From Lachnospiraceae bacterium UBA1778 (GTDB lineage: Bacteria > Bacillota > Clostridia > Lachnospirales > Lachnospiraceae), in contig DCGM01000074.1 of assembly GCA_002315255.1 (NCBI GenBank), positions 945-7,531 of the forward strand: a stretch of 6,587 bases of DNA, given 5' to 3'. Each line of letters opens with the position of its first letter. The first letter of the stretch is position 1. This document shows, piece after piece, positions 1-6,356 of the stretch. Made by a program: the position numbers and the translations under genes. The notes beneath the pieces were generated by a model. It saw only the letters and a program-made list of their open reading frames with translations. It was not told the origin of the DNA and did no database searches.

Positions 1-699
1 TTAGCGCAGAGCTGGAATCCGGAGGTGTGGGAGAGCGCTGGGAGCCTCGTCGCTGAGGAAATGCAGCTTATGGGAATCCAGCTCTGGCTCGCGCCTGCGA
101 TGAATCTGCATCGGCTTCCGCTTTGCGGACGGAACTTTGAATATTACTCGGAGGATCCGTTCCTCACAGGAAAGGCCGCGGCGGGCATTGTCCGAGGCGT
201 ACAGCAGCACAAAGGCTGCGGCGTAGTGGTCAAGCATTTTGCGTGCAATAACCAGGAAACGAACCGCACGCATTCGAACACGATTATATCAGAGCGGGCT
301 CTTCGGGAGATGTATCTTCGCGGCTTTGAGATTGCGATCAGGGAGAGCGATCCGGCCATGCTGATGAGTTCTTATAATCTTCTAAATGGCATCCACACCT
401 CTGAAAGCCGTGATCTTTTAGAGACAATTCTTCGAGAAGAATGGGGATTCCGAGGCTCCGTGATGTCCGACTGGGTCTGCGACGAAGCCGATCTCCCGCA
501 TAAATACCGGGGCGCTTCCGCCTCCGCTTCTGTAGCAGCCGGCAATGACATTATGATGCCGGGATTGCAGAAATTCTACGACGACATCCTGAAAGCCTGC
601 ACCGAGGCCGATGCAGAGCATCCGATCTCACGGGAAGTGTTGGAAATCTCAGCCGCGCGGATGATTGACACCGCCTTCCGGCTGGCAGGAGGCGATTGA
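1..699 (+). CDS. Glycoside hydrolase family 3 beta-glycosidase, C-terminal part (5' partial)
   Basis: The reading frame is open from base 1, starting L-A-Q-S-W-N, so the gene begins upstream; the GTG at 25 is internal. The 232 visible residues are the GH3 (beta/alpha)8 domain. They contain LAPAMNLHR, then CGRNFEYYSEDP (Arg44), the substrate-binding KHF (Lys78-His79), the SSYNLLNG strand, and WGFRGSVMSDW with the predicted nucleophile Asp157. GH3 enzymes are retaining exo-glycosidases that release terminal beta-linked sugars (glucose, xylose and others). The protein ends only 75 residues after the nucleophile, so the usual following alpha/beta sandwich domain, which normally carries the acid/base, is absent downstream. 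It is probably upstream of the window, as in reversed-order GH3 enzymes of Clostridia such as those of Ruminococcus and Butyrivibrio. The family is clear; the substrate cannot be read. Being first in a gene string with a GH38-type enzyme suggests joint breakdown of a mixed oligosaccharide. Confidence 0.93.
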   Translation, partial: LAQSWNPEVWESAGSLVAEEMQLMGIQLWLAPAMNLHRLPLCGRNFEYYSEDPFLTGKAAAGIVRGVQQHKGCGVVVKHFACNNQETNRTHSNTIISERALREMYLRGFEIAIRESDPAMLMSSYNLLNGIHTSESRDLLETILREEWGFRGSVMSDWVCDEADLPHKYRGASASASVAAGNDIMMPGLQKFYDDILKACTEADAEHPISREVLEISAARMIDTAFRLAGGD

Positions 700-734
700 T
701 CTTTTTACGATTTTATACAGTTTTGAGGTAGAAT
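700..734 (+). promoter_or_regulatory. Short A/T-rich intergenic gap with RBS of the GH38 gene
   Basis: This 35-base gap is the only real spacer in the window apart from tiny gaps at 4706-4710 and 5614-5627. It is rich in T. GAGGT at 725-729 lies 5 bases before ATG 735 and is the likely ribosome binding site. TTATAC at 713-718 resembles a -10 box, but no -35 hexamer sits at 16-18 bases, so no promoter is called. No hairpin with a U-tract that would act as a terminator was seen, so read-through from the GH3 gene is expected. Confidence 0.55.
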
Positions 735-3700
735 ATGAAGCTTCTTTCTTTTCAGCAGACACCGTTTATTACGCATGAGGGGTACCAGCGCGTCCGTCTC
801 GAGGTGACGGACTGGGACTTCTGTAATCCGTTCCGTGTGCGGTGCCTGATCGACGGTCAGGTGGCGGCTGATTTTGAGCATTTTAAGAATTATGCGGTTT
901 TCCTTCTGCCGGAGCAGAAGAAGGACACGGAGTGCCTGATCGAGCTGACTCCATTTGAGGATATTCCGGTCTTAAATAGGGTGACGCTGCATCCTGTGAA
1001 GCATTGGCTGATTCCGATTCTGTACTCCTCCCACGAGGACCTCGGATACTGCGCGTATGCAAATAAATTGGAGTATCAGTTCTATGAATACACAAATCGC
1101 GCAATCACGATGTGCGAGGAACAGCCTGATTTTTACTATGTGATCGAGCATACGGAGTGGCTTAGAAGCTTCCTGTATTTCGCTTCACCGGCGGAAAAGG
1201 ATAAGCTTACAAAATATGTGCGCGAGGGACGGATCGAGTTATGCGCTATCCCTTGCGGGGTGCATACTTCCTGGGCTGATGGCGAGCAGCTGATCCGCTC
1301 GCTTCACGAAGCGACGGAGAAGGGCGCGAAGCAGTTCGGAATTCATCCTGAAACGATTGTTTTCGCTGACCTTTCCGGCGTGAGCTGGCAGGCGGTATCT
1401 GCTTATGCAGGGCAGGGAATCCGTTACCTCGTCATCTTAGACAATGGTTTCCGGAAGCCAAGCCGTGCAGGCGACCCGCCGAAATTCTTTAAGTGGCTCG
1501 CTCCGAACGGAAAGGACAGTCTTTTCTGCTGGTATCCGGGCACTTCCTACCGCGATGACATCTATCCGGTCTGGAACGACACGAACCGTCAGTATCCGGA
1601 GGGCACCTTCCGTTTTGATGACACTCATGCCGACCTGACAGCGGATTATTTTACAAATAAATTAGAGAAGCTCGGGGATGTGCCCTTCCATGTGTGCCCG
1701 ATCAGCTACTATGATGATCATGAATACCCGAACTCACAGCTTCTGACGATCTGCCGCGGAATGGGAGAGCGGTGGCGTTATCCTGAGTTTAAGCTCGCCA
1801 CGCCGGGCTCTTTTCTGAAAGAGATTGAGGAAGCGCTTGGGGAGAATATCCCGGTTCTTAAGGGCGAAATCAATGATCAATGGGCGGACTTTGCGACGAT
1901 TGCGCCGCGTTGGCTTGCTGATAAGCGCGAGGCAATGCGCCTTACTGCCGGCGCAGAGCTTCTCTCGACGATGAGATGCGTAGAGAAGAGCGAAGCGGTG
2001 GACACTGAAGGCAAGGACGAAACGGTGAATGCCGAAGACAAAAAAGCTTATGTTTTCCCAAATCGCGAAATCGAAGAGATTTTCCGAAATGCGGACCGTT
2101 ATGACGAGCATTGCTGGGCGACTTCCTCAAAGCATCCTCAGAAGATGCATATCTTTAACCTAAACTTTGTGAAAAGATTCGCCGCAGAAAGCGCGCTTTC
2201 AGAGAGCCAGCGGATCATTTTAGAAGCGTTAGAGGCAGAGAAGGGAATCGACGGCGGAAAGAATATGCTCCCCTATGCGGAGACGTTTTCGCTTCATCTT
2301 CCTCCGAAGAATGCCATCCCGGCAGGAATCGCCTCGCAGACGCTTCGTGACGGCTCTATCATCACTGAACCGGTGGCGTTCGGGCCGTTAGAGGAAAAAG
2401 CCTTCTGCGCGCCCTCAGGATCAAAGACGGTCTTCTTAGAGGGTGACTCCTTTGAAACCCCGTTCTACCGTGTCTCTTTAGACCGGCGCACGGAGAAAAT
2501 CACTCAGATTTATGAAATAAACAGCGGGCGGAAGCTCCTTGACGAAAATGCGCCTTATCCTTTAGGCACTTTCCTCTATTCGCGAAATGAGATGAAGGAA
2601 AGCCCGGATCTCGCGATTGAAATTCCGAAACGCCGCGGAATGAACGTGGAGGAGGGACCGGTAGCGACGATCGTCACGATCTATGGCTACGAAGAGCAGA
2701 GCGGCGCAGACACGGTGGCGGAGTTCCGCTTCAGCCGGTTCGAGCCCACCATCACGCTGGAACTCTCCTACGACAATGCAGGCGGCCTCCTCGGCGACTA
2801 TGCGGACCGCTATAAGAAAAACATCTTCTATTCATTCCCCTTTATAGAGGAGAAACCGTATACGTTCCTTACCCAGCTTCCCGGCGGAAAGGCTTATGCT
2901 GTAGAGGAGAAGATTCCTGCGTGTCCGCTGGATTTCTCGGTAGCGGAGCATTGGACAGCGCTTTCGGGTGAAGGAAGGGGCATTGCCCTGTACTCCTTCG
3001 ACGCGCCGGTCTTCCATTTCGGCGAGATCCAGTATAACCGCTTCTCGACCGATTTAAGCCGCACGCTTTCCCACCCGCACATCTATCTTTATGCGGCATC
3101 CAACCGCACAAATAACCTGAATTTACGTACGGTAGAGGATTGCTGCGGACGGTTCCGGATGGCGATTCTTCCCTATACCGGACGCTGGCAGGATACGCTG
3201 CCGGACTGGGAGAGAAGGCTCACCGCACCCCCGGTCCCTGTGCATACGAAAGCAAACAGACCATCGTTCTCGTTAGACCATAAGCTTCGCCTTCTGTCAT
3301 TCCGGCCTCTCGGAGAGGACAGCATCCTCTTAAGAGTCGCCGAAGATAAAGGAGAGAACCTTACGTCCGTTACTGCGACGCTGCCGTTCGAGGTGAGCGA
3401 GGCCTGGTACGCTACGCTTACCGGAGAGAAGCTTTCGAAGGCCGAGTCAGCAGGAAACAAAGTGACCTTCGCGGTAGACGCATGGTCCTACGCGACGCTT
3501 GTAATCAAAGGACAGGTGAGTTTTAAAGCGCAGGCGCCGATGAAGGAAACGCTAAAGAATATCGTTCTCATTCCGATTGAAAACGCTCGCGCGATCGTCT
3601 GCTTCGAAAAGACCGCGAACTGCCAGGCGAAAGCGTTCCGTGTGGTTTCCTTCGGACAGGTGCTCGCAGAAGCGCCGAATGACCTTTATCGGGTCCAGAC

Positions 3701-3752
3701 GATCGAACTTTCCGAGCGGCCTCATGACTTTACTGTGGAGGAAATCCTATGA
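735..3752 (+). CDS. GH38-type alpha-mannosidase-like glycoside hydrolase
   Basis: A full-length protein of 1005 residues. GH38 enzymes are zinc-dependent retaining alpha-mannosidases with an N-terminal barrel, a helical middle domain and a C-terminal beta super-sandwich. The expected site can be followed: SSHEDLGY (His100, Asp102), FADLSGVSW (Asp212, likely nucleophile and metal ligand), INDQWADF (Trp383, Asp385) and YDEHCW (His459). The spacing of these residues is close to that of Golgi mannosidase II (His90, Asp92, Asp204, His471, from memory). The beta-sandwich starts near residue 570 (FYRVSLD). The start begins MKLLSFQQ with no hydrophobic signal peptide, so it is probably cytoplasmic and acts on imported oligosaccharides. 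A charged low-complexity stretch at about 416-437 interrupts the catalytic part. The sequence is divergent (HEDLGY rather than HxDPGW), so the exact sugar and linkage are uncertain; a non-mannose substrate is possible. It overlaps the next gene by 4 bases. Confidence 0.85.
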   Translation: MKLLSFQQTPFITHEGYQRVRLEVTDWDFCNPFRVRCLIDGQVAADFEHFKNYAVFLLPEQKKDTECLIELTPFEDIPVLNRVTLHPVKHWLIPILYSSHEDLGYCAYANKLEYQFYEYTNRAITMCEEQPDFYYVIEHTEWLRSFLYFASPAEKDKLTKYVREGRIELCAIPCGVHTSWADGEQLIRSLHEATEKGAKQFGIHPETIVFADLSGVSWQAVSAYAGQGIRYLVILDNGFRKPSRAGDPPKFFKWLAPNGKDSLFCWYPGTSYRDDIYPVWNDTNRQYPEGTFRFDDTHADLTADYFTNKLEKLGDVPFHVCPISYYDDHEYPNSQLLTICRGMGERWRYPEFKLATPGSFLKEIEEALGENIPVLKGEINDQWADFATIAPRWLADKREAMRLTAGAELLSTMRCVEKSEAVDTEGKDETVNAEDKKAYVFPNREIEEIFRNADRYDEHCWATSSKHPQKMHIFNLNFVKRFAAESALSESQRIILEALEAEKGIDGGKNMLPYAETFSLHLPPKNAIPAGIASQTLRDGSIITEPVAFGPLEEKAFCAPSGSKTVFLEGDSFETPFYRVSLDRRTEKITQIYEINSGRKLLDENAPYPLGTFLYSRNEMKESPDLAIEIPKRRGMNVEEGPVATIVTIYGYEEQSGADTVAEFRFSRFEPTITLELSYDNAGGLLGDYADRYKKNIFYSFPFIEEKPYTFLTQLPGGKAYAVEEKIPACPLDFSVAEHWTALSGEGRGIALYSFDAPVFHFGEIQYNRFSTDLSRTLSHPHIYLYAASNRTNNLNLRTVEDCCGRFRMAILPYTGRWQDTLPDWERRLTAPPVPVHTKANRPSFSLDHKLRLLSFRPLGEDSILLRVAEDKGENLTSVTATLPFEVSEAWYATLTGEKLSKAESAGNKVTFAVDAWSYATLVIKGQVSFKAQAPMKETLKNIVLIPIENARAIVCFEKTANCQAKAFRVVSFGQVLAEAPNDLYRVQTIELSERPHDFTVEEIL
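3737..3742 (+). promoter_or_regulatory. RBS GGAGGA of the uxuA-like gene, inside the GH38 coding end
   Basis: GGAGGA ends 6 bases before ATG 3749 and lies within the last codons of the GH38-type gene. The start overlaps the upstream stop as ATGA (3749-3752). This supports the start choice and translational coupling. Confidence 0.8.
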
Positions 3753-4705
3753 TTTTAACCGATTATTTACGCGCCACACCGGATCTTACCTGGGATATCG
3801 CCCGCCAATGCGGCGTCACCCAGGGCACGATCCGTCTTCCGGAGGACGACCGGTTCGATGTGACGAGCCTTTCAGATCTCCGAACCGTCATCGACCGGTT
3901 CCAAAGCGCCGGCATCAAGCCGATCATCGTGGAGCCGCTTCCGAATGAGCTTCACGATCATATCAAAATTGGCGACGAAAAGAGAGACTGGGCGATTGAA
4001 CGTTTCATCGCTCTCATGAAGAATATGCATGAGGTGGGGCTCGAAACGGTCTGCTTCAACTTTATGGCCCACTACGGCTGGACCCGCACGAAGACGGATA
4101 TCCCGGAGCGGGGAGACGCGCTTGTGACCGGCTTTAAGCTGGCAGATTTTAAGGCGGACGATTTCGCATTGACGGAAGAAGCCCTGTGGGACAATTATTT
4201 CTACTTCATCAATGCAGTCCTCCCCTATGCGGAAAAATATCAGGTGAAGCTCGCGCTTCATCCGGACGATCCGCCGCTTCCGAAACTTGGAAATACAGCG
4301 AGAATCTTCACTTCGCTGAATGCGATTGAGAAAGGAATCCGCACCATACCCTCTGAGTATCTCGGCGTCACGTTCTGTCAGGCTTGCTACTGGCTGATGG
4401 GAGAGTCGATTCCGGAAGCGGTAGAGCGGCTGAAGGACCGGATTTTCTTTATCCATTTCAGAAACGTAAGAGGAGAAAAGACAGACTTTTCCGAGACGTT
4501 CCACGACAACGGAATGCTCCCGATGGCGGAGATTATGAAGCTCTATAAGGACCACGGGATCAATGTCCCGGTCCGCGTAGACCATGTTCCCACCATGCAG
4601 GGCGAAAAAGGACTCAATGCAGGCTACGATGCACTCGGCAGGCTGTATGCAATCGGCTATTTAAAGGGCATTTTGGAAGCCCTCGACATCAATGAAAGAA
4701 GGTAA
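3749..4705 (+). CDS. uxuA: Mannonate dehydratase (UxuA family)
   Basis: The 318-residue TIM-barrel protein belongs to the UxuA family, which dehydrates D-mannonate to 2-keto-3-deoxy-D-gluconate (KDG) with Mn2+ in the cytoplasm. The expected metal ligands are all present: His171 in HPDDPP, Cys210 in TFCQAC, His236 in IHFRN and Asp278 in VRVDHVP. Their spacing (39, 26, 42) is close to that of the Streptococcus suis enzyme as I recall it (His198, Cys237, His266, Asp310). His279 and Tyr293 match its proposed catalytic His311 and Tyr325. The C-terminus (GRLYAIGYLKGILEAL) is typical. Two things differ: the protein is shorter than usual UxuA (about 350-400 residues), and the segment after the ligand Cys reads CQACYWLMGES instead of the usual CxGS-type loop. 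The substrate might therefore be a related sugar acid. Family assignment is strong; D-mannonate specificity is probable, not proven. Confidence 0.88.
   Translation: MILTDYLRATPDLTWDIARQCGVTQGTIRLPEDDRFDVTSLSDLRTVIDRFQSAGIKPIIVEPLPNELHDHIKIGDEKRDWAIERFIALMKNMHEVGLETVCFNFMAHYGWTRTKTDIPERGDALVTGFKLADFKADDFALTEEALWDNYFYFINAVLPYAEKYQVKLALHPDDPPLPKLGNTARIFTSLNAIEKGIRTIPSEYLGVTFCQACYWLMGESIPEAVERLKDRIFFIHFRNVRGEKTDFSETFHDNGMLPMAEIMKLYKDHGINVPVRVDHVPTMQGEKGLNAGYDALGRLYAIGYLKGILEALDINERR
4697..4702 (+). promoter_or_regulatory. RBS AGAAGG deciding the start of the RraA-like gene
   Basis: AGAAGG lies 8 bases before ATG 4711 but only 2 bases before ATG 4705, which overlaps the upstream TAA by one base. 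The spacing favours 4711 (MKFNSREE) as the real start; choosing 4705 would add only Met-Ile. Confidence 0.7.
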
Positions 4706-4710
4706 TGATT

Positions 4711-5613
4711 ATGAAATTTAACTCCAGAGAAGAGATTATCGCATTGACTCCCTTATGGAAGGGTGAGCGTTTTCCGGACGGCCGTCCGCGTGTTCCGGAC
4801 CGGTATCTTACCGCAATGAGAAAAATGACGCTTGAAGAGCTTTGGAAGCCGATCTTCGTGAAGGGCTATATCACCCAGTTCGAAGGAGATTTAAAGACGC
4901 TTCATGATGACGGAAGAAAACTTATCGGCCGCGCTGTAACGGCTTCTTTTGTACCGACCCGGCCGGACCTTTTCGATGTAGCGATGGCTCAGGGCGCAGC
5001 AGAAGAGCGCCACGGCACCTTCAATCAGTGGGTAATCGACTCATTGACGGATGGAGATGTAGCAGTAATCGACATGTATGATAAGATCTATAAGGGAACG
5101 TTCGTCGGCGGAAACCTGACTACCGCGATCAAAAAGCGCACCGGAAACGGTGGTGCTGTCATCTGGGGCGGCGTCCGTGATGTCGAGCAGATGAAGGCGG
5201 TTCCGGATGTTCAGGTATATTTCAGAGGAATTGACCCGACTCCGATCCGCGAGTTTATCATTAAGGACTTTAACAGTATCACCCGTATCGGTAAGGCGAC
5301 CGTCCTTCCGGGCGATATCGTGTTCGGCGGTGGTGGCGGCGTGCTGTTCATCCCCGCGCATCTCGTGCCGGAAGTCGTTGACGGTGCGGCGAAGACGCAT
5401 GTAAAAGATGATTTCGGCTTCGAGATGATCACGGCCGGAAAATTCACTACCGCTCAGATCGATAAGAACACCTGGTCGGTAGAAATGCTCGATATGCTGA
5501 TGGAATTTATTCAGAATGATCCGCGCGGAGCAGAGTATCGGGATCTTGACTGGACGCAGGAGTATGAATTTGCGCGGAACGGCGATCCGAATGACACGCA
5601 GAGCGCACTGTGA
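4711..5613 (+). CDS. RraA-family protein, class II pyruvate aldolase-like
   Basis: The 300-residue protein (302 if ATG 4705 is used) has the RraA/HMG-CHA aldolase fold signature at about residues 70-225: LIGRAVTASFVPTRPD, then GGAVIWGGVRD (Arg156-Asp157) and PGDIVFGGGGGVLFIP. Family members range from the RNase E inhibitor RraA to 4-hydroxy-4-methyl-2-oxoglutarate aldolase, which splits 2-keto acids to pyruvate. Older databases mislabel them as dimethylmenaquinone methyltransferases. It is longer than ordinary RraA proteins (about 160-230 residues), with an N-terminal extension of about 65 residues and a C-terminal tail of about 60 ending NGDPNDTQSAL. The aldolase motif D-x20-R-D-x2-E/D reads N135-x20-R156-D157-x2-Q160: the Arg-Asp pair is kept, but both outer acids are amides. 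Placement straight after a mannonate dehydratase suggests a role on KDG or a related sugar acid, and argues against RNase regulation. The actual reaction is unknown. Confidence 0.85.
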   Translation: MKFNSREEIIALTPLWKGERFPDGRPRVPDRYLTAMRKMTLEELWKPIFVKGYITQFEGDLKTLHDDGRKLIGRAVTASFVPTRPDLFDVAMAQGAAEERHGTFNQWVIDSLTDGDVAVIDMYDKIYKGTFVGGNLTTAIKKRTGNGGAVIWGGVRDVEQMKAVPDVQVYFRGIDPTPIREFIIKDFNSITRIGKATVLPGDIVFGGGGGVLFIPAHLVPEVVDGAAKTHVKDDFGFEMITAGKFTTAQIDKNTWSVEMLDMLMEFIQNDPRGAEYRDLDWTQEYEFARNGDPNDTQSAL

Positions 5614-5621
5614 GGCGGGAG
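5613..5621 (+). promoter_or_regulatory. RBS AGGCGGGAG deciding the start of the SDR gene
   Basis: The purine-rich stretch begins at the last base of the RraA-like stop codon (TGA 5611-5613) and ends 6 bases before ATG 5628. This supports 5628 (MFDLTGKRALVTG) over GTG 5610, which would have this site inside its own coding sequence. ATG 5622 (MGMFD) remains possible. Confidence 0.65.
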
Positions 5622-5627
5622 ATGGGA

Positions 5628-6356
5628 ATGTTTGATTTAACAGGAAAAAGAGCATTGGTCACCGGGTCTACCCAAGGGATCGGTCTTGCGGCTGCGAAGG
5701 CTCTGGCCGCCCATGGGGCGGAGGTCTGGGTACACGGATCCCGTAGCGAGGAGAAGGCCCGCCGCGCGATGGAAGAAAGCGGAGCGCAGCACTTTGTGAT
5801 AGCGGATTTTTCCAAGCCTGATGCGGCTGAAAAGCTCTTTCAGGCGACTGGCCCGATGGACATCGTGATTTCCAATGTAAGTGTCCAGATTCGTGCGGAT
5901 TGGCAGAACATCACCCCGGAGGACTATGAGTTCCAGATGAATGTAAACTTCCGGACGAACCTTGCTCTGATGCAAAAATATATCCCGCCGATGCAGGAAA
6001 AGCATTGGGGAAGATTTGTGGCGGTAGGGAGCGTGCAGCAGTATAAGCCGCATGTTCAGATGGCGGTTTATGCCGCTTCCAAATGCGCGATTCAGAGTCT
6101 CGTCGAGAATGTGGCGAAACAGGTGGCGAAGGACGGCGTCAATGTGAACACCTTCCTGCCAGGCGTCATCCGTACCCCTAGAAATGAGGGTGCGCTTGCC
6201 GATAAGGAATATGAGGCGAAGGTTCTCGCGGCGATCCCGGCAGGCTATGCCGCAGAGGCGGAGGACTGCGCAGGTCCGCTCTTGCTTCTTTGCTCTGAGC
6301 AGGGCCGGTACATTGTCGGCACCTCGATTACCGCGGACGGAGGAATGCATCTGTGA
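5628..6356 (+). CDS. Short-chain dehydrogenase/reductase (SDR), possible fructuronate reductase or aldose dehydrogenase
   Basis: The protein is 242 residues from ATG 5628, the usual size of a classical SDR. It has the Rossmann nucleotide-binding motif TGSTQGIG (12-19) and the active-site tetrad Asn107 (NVNFRT), Ser135 (VGSVQQY), Tyr148 and Lys152 (YAASK). The end, TSITADGGMHL, is the typical SDR C-terminal motif. The usual NNAG after strand 4 is SNVS (82-85), a less common variant. SDRs transfer hydride between NAD(P)H and a carbonyl or alcohol. In this neighbourhood two jobs fit. One is reduction of D-fructuronate to D-mannonate, as done by SDR-type UxuB of Bacillus and relatives. The other is oxidation of an aldose such as mannose to its lactone. 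Sequence alone does not decide between them or fix the cofactor. It shares 4 bases with the next gene. Confidence 0.9.
   Translation: MFDLTGKRALVTGSTQGIGLAAAKALAAHGAEVWVHGSRSEEKARRAMEESGAQHFVIADFSKPDAAEKLFQATGPMDIVISNVSVQIRADWQNITPEDYEFQMNVNFRTNLALMQKYIPPMQEKHWGRFVAVGSVQQYKPHVQMAVYAASKCAIQSLVENVAKQVAKDGVNVNTFLPGVIRTPRNEGALADKEYEAKVLAAIPAGYAAEAEDCAGPLLLLCSEQGRYIVGTSITADGGMHL
6339..6344 (+). promoter_or_regulatory. RBS GGAGGA for the GTG start of the epimerase gene
   Basis: GGAGGA lies 8 bases before GTG 6353, inside the last codons of the SDR gene. The start and the upstream stop form GTGA (6353-6356). The good spacing supports a GTG start and translational coupling to the SDR. Confidence 0.75.

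Noticed and set aside
25..27. GTG as the start of the GH3 gene
   Set aside because: The frame is open upstream to base 1 and the residues before it (LAQSWNPE) match the GH3 family, so it is internal.
696..719. Possible promoter before the GH38 gene (TTGATC and TATACA)
   Set aside because: The spacer is only about 12 bases, too short for a sigma-70 type promoter; the A/T-rich gap alone is not enough.
3872..4585. Long open frame on the - strand (237 codons) opposite the uxuA-like gene
   Set aside because: It lies wholly within a well-supported gene, its translation resembles no family I recognise, and it fits the codon bias of the sense gene read backwards.
5610..5612. GTG as the start of the SDR gene
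   Set aside because: It would place the ribosome binding site inside the coding sequence and add residues (MRREMG) before a normal SDR N-terminus that begins at ATG 5628.
4711..5613. Annotation as RNase E regulator RraA or as dimethylmenaquinone methyltransferase
   Set aside because: The length, the extensions and the sugar-acid gene context do not fit the RNase regulator, and the methyltransferase name is a known historical mislabel of this fold.
5041..5655. Open frame on the - strand (204 codons) opposite the RraA-like gene
   Set aside because: It is a shadow of a clear family member with no independent evidence.
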